Part shown: positions 32,693 through 39,866 of the stretch, in pieces | How the letters are laid out: every line of letters begins with the position of its first letter | Numbering within the stretch: the first letter of the stretch is position 1 | NCBI GenBank assembly: GCA_015069695.1 | Contig: JADCRZ010000050.1 | Span: forward strand, 1 to 43,260 | Direction of reading: 5' to 3' | DNA length: 43,260 nt | Origin: Williamsia sp. | GTDB taxonomy: Bacteria; Bacteroidota; Bacteroidia; Chitinophagales; Chitinophagaceae | The notes under the pieces: model-generated | What the model was told of the DNA's origin: nothing | The model's input: the letters and a program-made list of their open reading frames with translations, nothing else | Database searches by the model: none | Position numbers and translations under genes: made by a program

Positions 32693-33487
32693 CTAAGGAG
32701 CTACTGTATTGCGGCGGGCTTTTTTCTTCGGCGAACGCTGCTGTAAAAAAGCATCCAGCTCTGCAATATGGTCTGTGTTGATGTAATCAACCCCCAACTG
32801 GATAAGCTGTTGCCAGGCTTCCCTGTTGTCGGGCGCATTCCAGAGCCTCGCCGGTTTGTGGTGTTGCCTTGCTTCCTTGATCACCGATAAAAGCAAAGCC
32901 TTTTCCGGCAGCCTGCCCTCTCCCCTCCACCGCGAGTACCGGGCAAAATTATCGCTCAGCATCGCGATCCTGCTCCAGGCAGCAGCGCTGTACTGTTTTC
33001 GCAACTCTGCATCAAACCAGATAAAGGGGGGATAAGAACTAAACAAGTCCGGGCTGGGCCGGTTCCCGGAGATCACCCACTTGATGGTAGGGGTGTTTGT
33101 CAGCGCAGGATATACGCTGATCAGCTGGATCAATTTATTAAGGGTGCCAATAGAATCTGTTTTGATGTCGATCAGCAGCTGCAGCTTTTTGGTGCTGTCG
33201 GGATAGGCAAAGCCTCCGTTTTTCTGCAGGCAAGAGAGCAGCGGCTGTATATAATATTCCTGCAGGGTGTGATGCTGCCTGAGCTCCTGCGTATCATGCG
33301 CAACAAGCAGCTCATTGTCCTGCAAAAAAATATCTGCTTCTATAGAACCAAAGCCATGCTCGTAAGCCGTCCAGAATGGGACAGCCTGGTGATAATCATT
33401 GTGCGAGTGGGCATTGGCGGTGGTGTAATTAGCAGGCTGGGCCTGGGTATGCAGGTAACAGAAGAGCAGCAGGATAAAAAGCTTCAT
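32693..33487 (-). CDS. Exported PI-PLC/glycerophosphodiesterase-like protein
   Basis: A 264-residue TIM-barrel phosphodiesterase with a signal peptide (LFILLLFCYLHTQAQ). Motifs are NAHSHNDYHQ (catalytic-type His), FGSIEADIFLQDNELLVAHD (metal-binding Glu/Asp and the second His), LLIDIKTDS and, at the C-terminal end, LGVDYINTDHI. These fit the GDPD/PI-PLC superfamily, likely periplasmic or surface phospholipid or phosphodiester hydrolysis. The ATG at 33487 is preferred over a TTG two codons upstream. The C-terminus is Lys/Arg-rich (RSPKKKARR). A -7 element at 33491-33498 almost touches the start, implying a near-leaderless mRNA. Confidence 0.82.
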   Translation of the reverse strand: MKLFILLLFCYLHTQAQPANYTTANAHSHNDYHQAVPFWTAYEHGFGSIEADIFLQDNELLVAHDTQELRQHHTLQEYYIQPLLSCLQKNGGFAYPDSTKKLQLLIDIKTDSIGTLNKLIQLISVYPALTNTPTIKWVISGNRPSPDLFSSYPPFIWFDAELRKQYSAAAWSRIAMLSDNFARYSRWRGEGRLPEKALLLSVIKEARQHHKPARLWNAPDNREAWQQLIQLGVDYINTDHIAELDAFLQQRSPKKKARRNTVAP

Positions 33488-33490
33488 GCG

Positions 33491-33498
33491 CAAATATA
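33491..33498 (-). promoter_or_regulatory. -7 element abutting the phosphodiesterase start
   Basis: On the minus strand the sequence is TATATTTG, a TAnnTTTG match ending 3 nt before the ATG at 33487. A start 5-7 nt downstream would make the message leaderless. There is no -33 match. Confidence 0.35.
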
Positions 33499-33550
33499 GA
33501 AGATTGGCTGGTACGCACTTGGAGTAAATCCCTTACAGAACTGTTATAAA

Positions 33551-33582
33551 TAAAAAAGCTCCCTATGTGTATAGAGGGAGCT
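33551..33582 (-). terminator. Terminator of the metal-module operon
   Basis: AGCTCCCT (33557-33564) pairs with AGGGAGCT (33575-33582) around a 10-nt loop. On the minus strand the stem is followed by TTTTTTATTT. It lies 33 nt past the stop of the His/Met-rich protein gene. Confidence 0.8.
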
Positions 33583-33615
33583 ATTATTCACGGGGACAGG
33601 ATCAATACCATTTTT

Positions 33616-35007
33616 TTACATCTTCATTTTCATAAGTCCAGGATACAATCTTATGTACAATTCCAGTGCCAAAGGTGTCTTGCCATAGAGGCTATTTAAT
33701 TTTTCTCCGGTTTTGTAGAACGTGAATTGGCTGCCACCGGCCAAGCGGGTTTGTCCAAACTTCAACAAATCATAATTAAATCCGGCGGTCCAGGCATGTA
33801 CAGGAAACAAAACGTCGTGCCCATACCGGGTTTCATCAAGGGCCAATTCTTCTGTAGATTTTTGCACCCACTCATACCGGGTATGCAATGTCAACCGTTT
33901 CCGGCTCCAGGCACCTTCTACCAGTACGGCGTGTTCTCCGTTGTGATGGGCTGTTTTGTTCATGCCCCAGACAGCTGTTGCATTCACCCTGTTGCCCTCT
34001 TTTGTTGTTTTGCTGTATTCGGCTGAAGCTGTGGTCCGGTTGATGTCCTCATCCGGGTGCAGCAGCTCGGGACTCCTGATGCTTGCATGCGAAACCTGCA
34101 AGGCCCAATGGCGGTCAGGATTATAAGAGAACCGCGCACTCCGCGAATCAAAGCGGGGCTTGTCAAAATCGTACCGGTGCTCGTCCGGTTCCCGGCCTGT
34201 AAAAGAAGAGCCTTCTAATTTTACTTTGCCAAAGCGCCAGCCTACCGTAGCTACGCCAAACGCAACGTGTGTGGCATCTACCCAATGATGCGAGATCGGC
34301 GCATCGGGATTGCTGAGGGCAGAAGGACGGTGCATAAAAGCCACCGGTCCCAATGCAGGCTCACCCGGGTAGCCGATATATGCAAACACATCAGCCTTCC
34401 CGGACAAAGCGTGTGCGTAACTGACAGACAGTTCAGAGAACAGGTCGTGCGGATGCTGGCGGTCTACAATAGGTTTTCCCTTGTATGCTTCGCCGCTTTG
34501 AAACAAGAGCGGATAGCCTGCACCGCCACCGATGGCAGCGTCAAGCGACGACATGATGTTGAAATGAAACAATCCGTTTTTTCCTACCCCCCTTTGCCCC
34601 ATCAACATCACCCAGTTCGGGGCATCCAGCTTTTCATCGCCCCGGCTGCCCTGCTTGGTAAAGTCCTGGTTGTTGTAGCGCGGAAAAATGTTTCCGTGCA
34701 GCATATACATCCATTTGTTTGCATGGAACATATAGCCGTACATGGGCGAAGCATCAGGCAGCCAGCCCGTTCCCGATCCATTTCTGTTCATGGGCAGGTT
34801 GCGGGAATAAGCATGGCTCATGCTCATAGGTTGATCCATTTCTCCCCCCATCTCTTCCATGTCCATGTCCATATTCATGTGCTGCATGCCTGTATCTGCT
34901 TTTCTTTTACCAGCAGATGTATCCTGCATCATATGGTGCTCGTGCTGTGCTTTCGTGGTGAGGCCAAGCAAACAGCCGATGATCAACAAACCAGCGATCT
35001 TTTTCAT
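33616..35007 (-). CDS. Exported His/Met-rich protein, probable outer-membrane metal protein
   Basis: A 463-residue exported protein (signal KIAGLLIIGCLLGLTTKAQ). Residues ~20-70 are extremely rich in His and Met (HEHHMMQD, MQHMNMDMDMEEMGG, MDQPMSMSH), typical of Cu(I)/Cu(II)-binding segments. The remainder alternates in beta-strand fashion (e.g. HVAFGVATVGWRFGKVKLEG) and resembles an outer-membrane barrel. It ends in MKMKM. I do not know a characterised family. It is the last gene of a two- or three-gene unit with the HMA-MauE protein and the HMA-like AraC regulator, which supports a role in copper or other soft-metal handling. Confidence 0.7.
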   Translation of the reverse strand: MKKIAGLLIIGCLLGLTTKAQHEHHMMQDTSAGKRKADTGMQHMNMDMDMEEMGGEMDQPMSMSHAYSRNLPMNRNGSGTGWLPDASPMYGYMFHANKWMYMLHGNIFPRYNNQDFTKQGSRGDEKLDAPNWVMLMGQRGVGKNGLFHFNIMSSLDAAIGGGAGYPLLFQSGEAYKGKPIVDRQHPHDLFSELSVSYAHALSGKADVFAYIGYPGEPALGPVAFMHRPSALSNPDAPISHHWVDATHVAFGVATVGWRFGKVKLEGSSFTGREPDEHRYDFDKPRFDSRSARFSYNPDRHWALQVSHASIRSPELLHPDEDINRTTASAEYSKTTKEGNRVNATAVWGMNKTAHHNGEHAVLVEGAWSRKRLTLHTRYEWVQKSTEELALDETRYGHDVLFPVHAWTAGFNYDLLKFGQTRLAGGSQFTFYKTGEKLNSLYGKTPLALELYIRLYPGLMKMKM

Positions 35008-35034
35008 GTCTATTATTTTTCCTGTCTGTGATTA

Positions 35035-35769
35035 TTACAAAATGGCCGCGATCATTGCTATGCTCATCCCAATCATCAGCCCATCTTCTATCACGGTAAC
35101 CGTGCTCATGGGCAGGTTGAATACATCTCCCAAACAAGCACATTGGATTTTGCGCTTTTTAAAAAGTGTTTGCAGCACACCTGCAATGCTCACGCCCATT
35201 ACAAGCAGTGTAAGGGTACCGGTAAAGAAGGGAGCCCAGTGCAGCAGGTAAGCAATGCCAAAACCCAGTTCTACAAAGGGATATACATAGCCCCAGCCCC
35301 GCCATTTCCGGGCAACCACATCATATGCGGAATAGCTTTGTGCAAAGCCTGCCAGGTTCAGGAGTTTGAAAAAAGAAAATACCAGAAAAAAGCCGGCCAT
35401 GAAATTTCCCATCCATTCCATCCACATAAAACGGCCCCTTGCCGCTTCAATCAGCAAGGTTGTGCCCAGGATAAAAGCAAAGACCAGCAGGATGGGTTTG
35501 TAGGTGGCCAGCCAGGACTGCGTTGGAGCAGCGGTTTGATGGCCCTGATGCATGCCGCCATCAGCTTCCTGTATCGTGTAGTTACCGGCTTTGTGCAAAG
35601 CCTGCTGCAGGGTTTGAACCGGCACATGCCGGAGCATGCCCAGGGTTGCCTGCGGTGCCTCCAGCTGTACCTCGGCATCAGTAATATCGCCGATGGTCAG
35701 CAAGGCGCTTTTTGCCTTGGCCACGCATCCTTTGCAGGTAAGTCCGTTTATATTATAGGTATGTGTCAT
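35035..35769 (-). CDS. HMA metal-binding domain fused to MauE/DoxX-like membrane domain
   Basis: A 244-residue protein. Residues 1-70 form a heavy-metal-associated domain with GLTCKGC (Cys12, Cys15). After a linker come four hydrophobic segments (about 90-240): PILLVFAFILGTTLLIEA, GNFMAGFFLVFSFFKLLNLAG, VELGFGIAYLLHWAPFF and the final helices. The conserved Cys pair CACLGDVFNLP is in the loop before the last helix, as in MauE-type redox/thiol proteins. A function in metal relay or envelope thiol chemistry is inferred. I use the ATG at 35769; a TTG at 35790 would add seven residues, but the dyad and -7 element argue that region is promoter. Confidence 0.8.
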   Translation of the reverse strand: MTHTYNINGLTCKGCVAKAKSALLTIGDITDAEVQLEAPQATLGMLRHVPVQTLQQALHKAGNYTIQEADGGMHQGHQTAAPTQSWLATYKPILLVFAFILGTTLLIEAARGRFMWMEWMGNFMAGFFLVFSFFKLLNLAGFAQSYSAYDVVARKWRGWGYVYPFVELGFGIAYLLHWAPFFTGTLTLLVMGVSIAGVLQTLFKKRKIQCACLGDVFNLPMSTVTVIEDGLMIGMSIAMIAAIL

Positions 35770-35789
35770 AAAATTATTTTTATGACACA
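35762..35789 (-). promoter_or_regulatory. 28-bp perfect dyad over promoter and start codon
   Basis: TGTGTCATAAAA, a 4-nt spacer (ATAA on the minus strand) and TTTTATGACACA form a perfect 12-bp dyad. The ATG of the HMA-MauE gene lies in the downstream half. Its upstream end overlaps the -7 element at 35788-35795. The position suits a repressor operator or a start-occluding mRNA hairpin. Confidence 0.65.
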
Positions 35790-35795
35790 AAGCTA
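35788..35795 (-). promoter_or_regulatory. -7 element of the HMA-MauE gene
   Basis: TAGCTTTG on the minus strand matches TAnnTTTG. Transcription would begin near 35781, inside the 28-bp dyad, about 12 nt before the ATG. No -33 TTG at the usual distance, which suits an activator- or repressor-controlled promoter. Confidence 0.5.
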
Positions 35796-35854
35796 GCTCC
35801 GGCCTCCTGCACTGCTCTTACACAATCTTGGAAATAGTTTACAAGATTTTTGGG

Positions 35855-36412
35855 TCAGACTGAATCCAGCGTTTTCCGGGGACCGCCCCTTTGCCTGAAA
35901 TAAGAAGGAGTTAAGCCAGTTACTTTTTTGAATTGGGCAGATAGATGGGCCACGCTGCTATAGCCCATCTTGTAAGCGATCTCGCTTAAGCTTTGTTCAT
36001 CGTACGCAAGCAGTTCTTTTACCCGTTCTATTTTCTGGCTGATGAAATACTTTTCAATGGTCGTGCCTTCTACCTCGGAGAACAAGTTGCTGAGGTAAGA
36101 ATAATCTTTGTGGAGCGCAGCCGAAAGCAATGAGGAGATAGTAAGCCCCTTGTCATCCATGCCGTAATGGACCTGTTCAATGATCAGGGTTTTGATCCTT
36201 TCGATGAGTTTATTGCGCGCATCATCCAGCAGCTCGAAGCCCAGCTGCTCCAATCCCACCCTGAGCTGCTGTTCCTTTTCGGGCAATAGATTTTCTTTCA
36301 GATCTACTTCTCCCAATCGAACCGCCTCCCATGCAATCCCCAGCTTTTCCAGCAAAGCTTTTACTGCCAGGATACAGCGGTTGCAAACCATGTTTTTAAT
36401 ATAGAGCTGCAT
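35855..36412 (-). CDS. AraC-type regulator with N-terminal HMA-like metal sensor
   Basis: A 185-residue regulator. Residues 1-70 look like a degenerate heavy-metal-associated domain (MQLYIKNMVCNRC, with Cys10 and Cys13), and the C-terminal ~100 residues are an AraC helix-turn-helix pair (IERVKELLAYDEQSLSEIAYKMGYSSVAHLSAQFKKVTG, shown in part as SLSEIAYKMGY and LTPSYFRQR). The architecture suggests direct sensing of Cu(I) or another soft metal. I use the ATG at 36412, since a TTG three codons upstream adds nothing. It lies upstream of, and on the same strand as, the HMA-MauE gene with 85 nt between. Confidence 0.8.
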   Translation of the reverse strand: MQLYIKNMVCNRCILAVKALLEKLGIAWEAVRLGEVDLKENLLPEKEQQLRVGLEQLGFELLDDARNKLIERIKTLIIEQVHYGMDDKGLTISSLLSAALHKDYSYLSNLFSEVEGTTIEKYFISQKIERVKELLAYDEQSLSEIAYKMGYSSVAHLSAQFKKVTGLTPSYFRQRGGPRKTLDSV

Positions 36413-36422
36413 ATAAAACAAA

Positions 36423-36444
36423 AATCCGGATGTGGATCCGGATT
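36423..36444 (-). terminator. Terminator of pdhB
   Basis: AATCCGGAT at 36423-36431 and ATCCGGATT at 36436-36444 form a perfect 9-bp stem with a 4-nt loop. On the minus strand it is followed by a T-run (TTTTTG). It separates pdhB from the AraC-type gene. Confidence 0.8.
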
Positions 36445-36468
36445 GTATGCTGTTTGATCTTTTACAAT

Positions 36469-37452
36469 TTATTTCTTCAGGTACATCACTTCTTTCACCA
36501 GCTTCACTGTTCTGGGCACATCCGGAAGATAAGCTGCTACCAGGGTAGGTGCGTAGTGCATGGGTGCATCGGCACTGGTAATGCGGCGGATGGGAGCATC
36601 CAGGTAATCAAAACCTTCTTTCTGGATCTGGTAAGTGATTTCGGAAGAAACAGAGGCAAAGGGCCATTGCTCTTCCACAATTACCAGGCGATTGGTTTTT
36701 TTAACAGATTCCAGGATGGTCTGCCAGTCCAGCGGACGGATCGTTCTCAGGTCGATCACTTCTGCGCTGATGCCTTCTTTTTCCAGTTCTGTAGCGGCTG
36801 CCAGGGCAACCTTCATCATTTTATTAAAAGAAACAATGGTCACATCGTTGCCCTTTCTTTTGATGTCGGCTTTACCGATCGGGATCAGGTACTCTTCTTC
36901 CGGCACTTCTCCCTTTTCACCGTACATCACTTCGCTTTCCATGAACATGACGGGGTCATTGTCGCGGATGGCGCTTTTGAGCAATCCTTTGGCATCGTAT
37001 GGATTGCTGACAGAGATCACCTTGATACCGGGTATATTGGCGTACATGCTTTCAAATGCAGTAGAGTGCTGTGCTCCGAGCTGACCGGCAGAACCGTTGG
37101 GCCCTCTGAAAACGATGGGGCAGCCTACCTGTCCGCCGCTCATGGCCAGCATCTTGCTGGCGGTGTTGAGGATCTGATCGAGGGGGAGCACGGCAAAGTT
37201 CCAGGTCATGTACTCTACGATGGGGCGCAATCCGCTTTGGGCCGCACCTACGGCAATACCTGTAAACCCAAGCTCTGAAATCGGTGTGTCGATGATCCTT
37301 TTGGGACCAAACTCATCCAGCATGCCCTGGCTTACTTTGTAGGCACCGTTGTATTCCGCTACTTCTTCGCCCATCAGAAAAACCCGCTCGTCCCGTCTCA
37401 TTTCTTCACTCATGGCCTCTCTCAAAGCTTCGCGGAAAGCAATTTGTCTCAT
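36469..37452 (-). CDS. pdhB: Pyruvate dehydrogenase E1 component, beta subunit
   Basis: A 327-residue E1-beta chain that, with E1-alpha and TPP, decarboxylates pyruvate in the pyruvate dehydrogenase complex. Motifs are FREALREAMSEEMRRDERVF, MGEEVAEYNGAYKVSQG (with the TPP-activating Glu), DTPISELGFTGIAVGAA, YMTWNFAVLPLDQI and VIDLRTIRPLDWQTI, VEEQWPFASV. Length and motifs are normal. E1-alpha is not adjacent: the next gene upstream is thrC and the next downstream is the metal regulator, so it is a single-gene unit with its own terminator and a -7 element close to the start. Confidence 0.93.
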   Translation of the reverse strand: MRQIAFREALREAMSEEMRRDERVFLMGEEVAEYNGAYKVSQGMLDEFGPKRIIDTPISELGFTGIAVGAAQSGLRPIVEYMTWNFAVLPLDQILNTASKMLAMSGGQVGCPIVFRGPNGSAGQLGAQHSTAFESMYANIPGIKVISVSNPYDAKGLLKSAIRDNDPVMFMESEVMYGEKGEVPEEEYLIPIGKADIKRKGNDVTIVSFNKMMKVALAAATELEKEGISAEVIDLRTIRPLDWQTILESVKKTNRLVIVEEQWPFASVSSEITYQIQKEGFDYLDAPIRRITSADAPMHYAPTLVAAYLPDVPRTVKLVKEVMYLKK

Positions 37453-37472
37453 ACTAGCAATTTTAAGAGGGG

Positions 37473-37480
37473 CAAAAATA
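37473..37480 (-). promoter_or_regulatory. -7 element of pdhB
   Basis: TATTTTTG on the minus strand matches TAnnTTTG, 20 nt upstream of the pdhB ATG. No -33 TTG at the normal spacing. Confidence 0.4.
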
Positions 37481-37538
37481 TCGGTTGTTGTGCATACGGT
37501 AAAAAAATCTTCTGGCGCCCTGCACGAGCGGGTAACAG

Positions 37539-38717
37539 TTATTGCAAATTCTCAAGGTATTTATAGCCGCTGCCTGTATTGAGCAGCAGGATTTTATCGG
37601 CCGGATCGATCAGGCCCCTGTTGCGCAGCTGCAACAAGGCCTTCCATACAGCAGCACCTTCCGGCGCTGCCAGGATGCCTTCTGCGGAAGCAATTTCTTT
37701 TACACCGGCCACAATGTCTTCCTCGCTTACGCTTACAACGCTGCCGTTGGAAGCCTGGAGCACTTCCAGCATCATGTCCATTCCAAAGGGGTAAGGAACG
37801 GCCAGTCCGTTGGCAAGGGAGGGCTGTGCGGTGAAATGGTCTTTCCAATGCAGCGGATCCCGGAGGGCCACTTCGATGGGGGCGCAGTTAACAGACTGGA
37901 CGGCGATCATCCGGGGCAGCCGGGCTTTGATCCAGCCCATGCGCAGCATTTCCTGGAACGCTTTCCAGATACCGATCAAACCGGTACCACCCCCGGTGGG
38001 GTACAGGATCACATCGGGCAGCTGCCAGTCGAGCTGTTCGGCGATTTCGTAGCCCATGGTCTTTTTGCCTTCGAGGCGGTAGGGCTCTTTCAGGGTAGAT
38101 ACGTCAAAATAAGACTGGCTTTTTTTAAGCTCTTCCACCTTTTTGGCGCAGTCGCTGATGAGTCCGTTTACCAGGATCAGTTCAGCGCCATAGAGCAGGC
38201 ACTCCTGTTTAAAGATCTCCGGTGTATGGGCAGGCATAACGACCGTACAGGCGATGCCTGCCTTGGCACAATAAGCCGCCAGCGCGCCGCCGGCATTGCC
38301 TGCGGTGGGAACTATACAACGCTCCACGCCCAGCTCCTTGGCTTTTGACACGGCCATGCTGATGCCTCTTGCTTTGAACGAACCCGTCGGATTGAAGGAT
38401 TCGTCTTTCAGCAACAGGTCGGCAAAGCCGTGCCGGGCAGCCAGGTTTTCCAGGGGGAGCAAGGGCGTCATTCCTTCGCCCAGTGATACTATATTCTTGC
38501 GTTCAAAAACAGGGAGCATTTCATAATAGCGCCACATGGTTTTCTCACGGAAAAGCAGGTCTTCCTTGAAAAAACCCGGCATGTAATCATATTTAACAAC
38601 AAGCGGCTGGTGACAGCAGGTGGCGAAATTCTGCAATTCTGCAAGAGAGTACTCCCGTTTACAACGGGCACATTCCAGGTAAGCGGCGTACGAAAGGGGT
38701 TGGGGTAAGGCGATCAT
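37539..38717 (-). CDS. thrC: Threonine synthase
   Basis: A 392-residue PLP enzyme converting O-phosphohomoserine to threonine. The N-terminus has a Cys-rich segment (CARCKREY, ATCCHQP) as in plant-type and many bacterial threonine synthases. The PLP-lysine motif is ESFNPTGSFKARG, with TAGNAGGALAAYCAKAG and the phosphate-binding YPTGGGTGLIG following. LLLNTGSGYKY ends the catalytic core. The length is typical. It stands 58 bp downstream of a LysR-type gene on the same strand, with stacked dyads in between, suggesting control by that regulator. No other threonine-pathway genes are adjacent. Confidence 0.9.
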   Translation of the reverse strand: MIALPQPLSYAAYLECARCKREYSLAELQNFATCCHQPLVVKYDYMPGFFKEDLLFREKTMWRYYEMLPVFERKNIVSLGEGMTPLLPLENLAARHGFADLLLKDESFNPTGSFKARGISMAVSKAKELGVERCIVPTAGNAGGALAAYCAKAGIACTVVMPAHTPEIFKQECLLYGAELILVNGLISDCAKKVEELKKSQSYFDVSTLKEPYRLEGKKTMGYEIAEQLDWQLPDVILYPTGGGTGLIGIWKAFQEMLRMGWIKARLPRMIAVQSVNCAPIEVALRDPLHWKDHFTAQPSLANGLAVPYPFGMDMMLEVLQASNGSVVSVSEEDIVAGVKEIASAEGILAAPEGAAVWKALLQLRNRGLIDPADKILLLNTGSGYKYLENLQ

Positions 38718-38739
38718 GGAATAAAAGTAGCACTCGCCT

Positions 38740-38790
38740 ATAACTTATGTTATTGCAAAGGGTTATAGGCCATAACTAGGGGTTATAACC
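38740..38790. promoter_or_regulatory. Three stacked dyads upstream of thrC (LysR-type operators)
   Basis: ATAAC-TTAT-GTTAT at 38740-38753, GTTAT-AGGCC-ATAAC at 38762-38776, and the self-complementary GGTTATAACC at 38781-38790. The core half-site GTTAT/ATAAC repeats six times in 51 bp. The second fits the LysR T-N11-A pattern. The array overlaps the stop codon of the LysR gene and lies just before thrC. Confidence 0.65.
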
Positions 38791-39678
38791 GATCTTTGCA
38801 AAACGGATAAATGCCTTATTCAATCCGTCGTTGTCGGCGCCCTGGCGCTGGATAAAGAAAAAGTCGCGGATAATCTGCAGTTTATCAATCTTCACGGCTA
38901 CCAGCTCGCCGCTTTCCAGTTCCCTTACAACAGACCGCTTGGGCAGGAAGCCCAGGCAAAAATCTTCGCGCAGAAAATTTTTCAGGGCCTCGGTACCGGC
39001 CAGCCGGATGCCTACTTTTAATTCGGAGAGCTTGATATGGTGCTTTTGCAGGGCATATTTCAGGGCAGCCAGCGTACCTGAACCCTGTTCCCGGAGGGCA
39101 ATCGGAAAATGGCGCAGGTCTTCGATGCTCAGGCTGGGCTTTTGGGCTATATCGCTTCTGGCCGAGCATACTGCCACCACTTCATCGGTCATAAACGGCT
39201 GGTAAAAAATAGAAGAGATCTTGTTCTTGCCTTCTACAATGCCCACGTCAATGTCCTGATCAAGCAGGGCTTTTACAATGGTATCTGTATTGCGGTTCAG
39301 CAGGCTGATCTGTACATCAGGAAAGGTTTGGTGGAAGGAAGAAAGGATTTTCGGAAGGATGTACAGGGCTACGGTGGTACTGGCTCCTAATTTCAACTGG
39401 CCCTTGGCCAGGAACTGGTCTTTGAGCGTGCTCATCTCAAACTCCAGCTGCTTTTGGATCAGTTTGGCTTCCCGCAGGCGTTTGTTCAGCACTTTGCCTG
39501 CTTCACTCAATACAATATTGCTTCCTTTTCTGACAAAAAGAATGGTTTTGTAAAAATCTTCCAGCGCCTTGATGTGCTTGCTGATAGCAGGCTGACTGAT
39601 AAACAGGGTCTGGCTGGCTTTGGAAAAGCTTAAGTGGGAGGCCACTTCTAAAAATATTTCATGTCGAACCGAAAGCAT
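38776..39678 (-). CDS. LysR-family transcriptional regulator
   Basis: A 300-residue regulator. The winged helix is at 1-60 (FLEVASHLSFSKASQTLFISQPAISKHIKALED) — in short motifs, SFSKASQTLF and QPAISKHI. It is followed by the linker helix and a periplasmic-binding-type effector domain (about 90-295), with LKLGASTTVALYILPKIL and IALREQGSGTLAALK, which resemble CysB/CysL-like effector domains. The effector is unknown. thrC follows 58 bp downstream with probable operators, so regulation of thrC is a reasonable inference. A -7 element lies 17 nt upstream of the ATG. It is divergent from lpxC. Confidence 0.88.
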   Translation of the reverse strand: MLSVRHEIFLEVASHLSFSKASQTLFISQPAISKHIKALEDFYKTILFVRKGSNIVLSEAGKVLNKRLREAKLIQKQLEFEMSTLKDQFLAKGQLKLGASTTVALYILPKILSSFHQTFPDVQISLLNRNTDTIVKALLDQDIDVGIVEGKNKISSIFYQPFMTDEVVAVCSARSDIAQKPSLSIEDLRHFPIALREQGSGTLAALKYALQKHHIKLSELKVGIRLAGTEALKNFLREDFCLGFLPKRSVVRELESGELVAVKIDKLQIIRDFFFIQRQGADNDGLNKAFIRFAKIGYNP

Positions 39679-39694
39679 GTACGCTCCTTCGCCG

Positions 39695-39702
39695 CAAAGC
39701 TA
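39695..39702 (-). promoter_or_regulatory. -7 element of the LysR gene
   Basis: TAGCTTTG on the minus strand matches TAnnTTTG; the leader would be only ~10 nt. No -33 TTG found. Confidence 0.4.
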
Positions 39703-39836
39703 GCACAAAACATTTCTTCCGGAACGCTTTCTCATCCTGCGAAATCTTAAAAACTGGCTCTATTTGTTCAACTTATTCCTACTTTTATTGGAATTCCGGT
39801 TTTACAGGCAGAAAGCCAATTCTAATTCTGAATAAT

Positions 39837-39844
39837 TATATTTG
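39837..39844 (+). promoter_or_regulatory. -7 element of lpxC-fabZ
   Basis: TATATTTG matches TAnnTTTG and ends 22 nt before the ATG at 39867. No -33 TTG at the usual spacing. Confidence 0.5.
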
Positions 39845-39866
39845 CGCGATTGAACCAAACTCGTAC

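Noticed and set aside
36430-37278. 282-codon plus-strand frame opposite pdhB
   Set aside because: pdhB is intact and well conserved on the other strand; the plus-strand product resembles nothing.
37542-38348. 268-codon plus-strand frame opposite thrC
   Set aside because: Antisense to a full-length threonine synthase; no motif.
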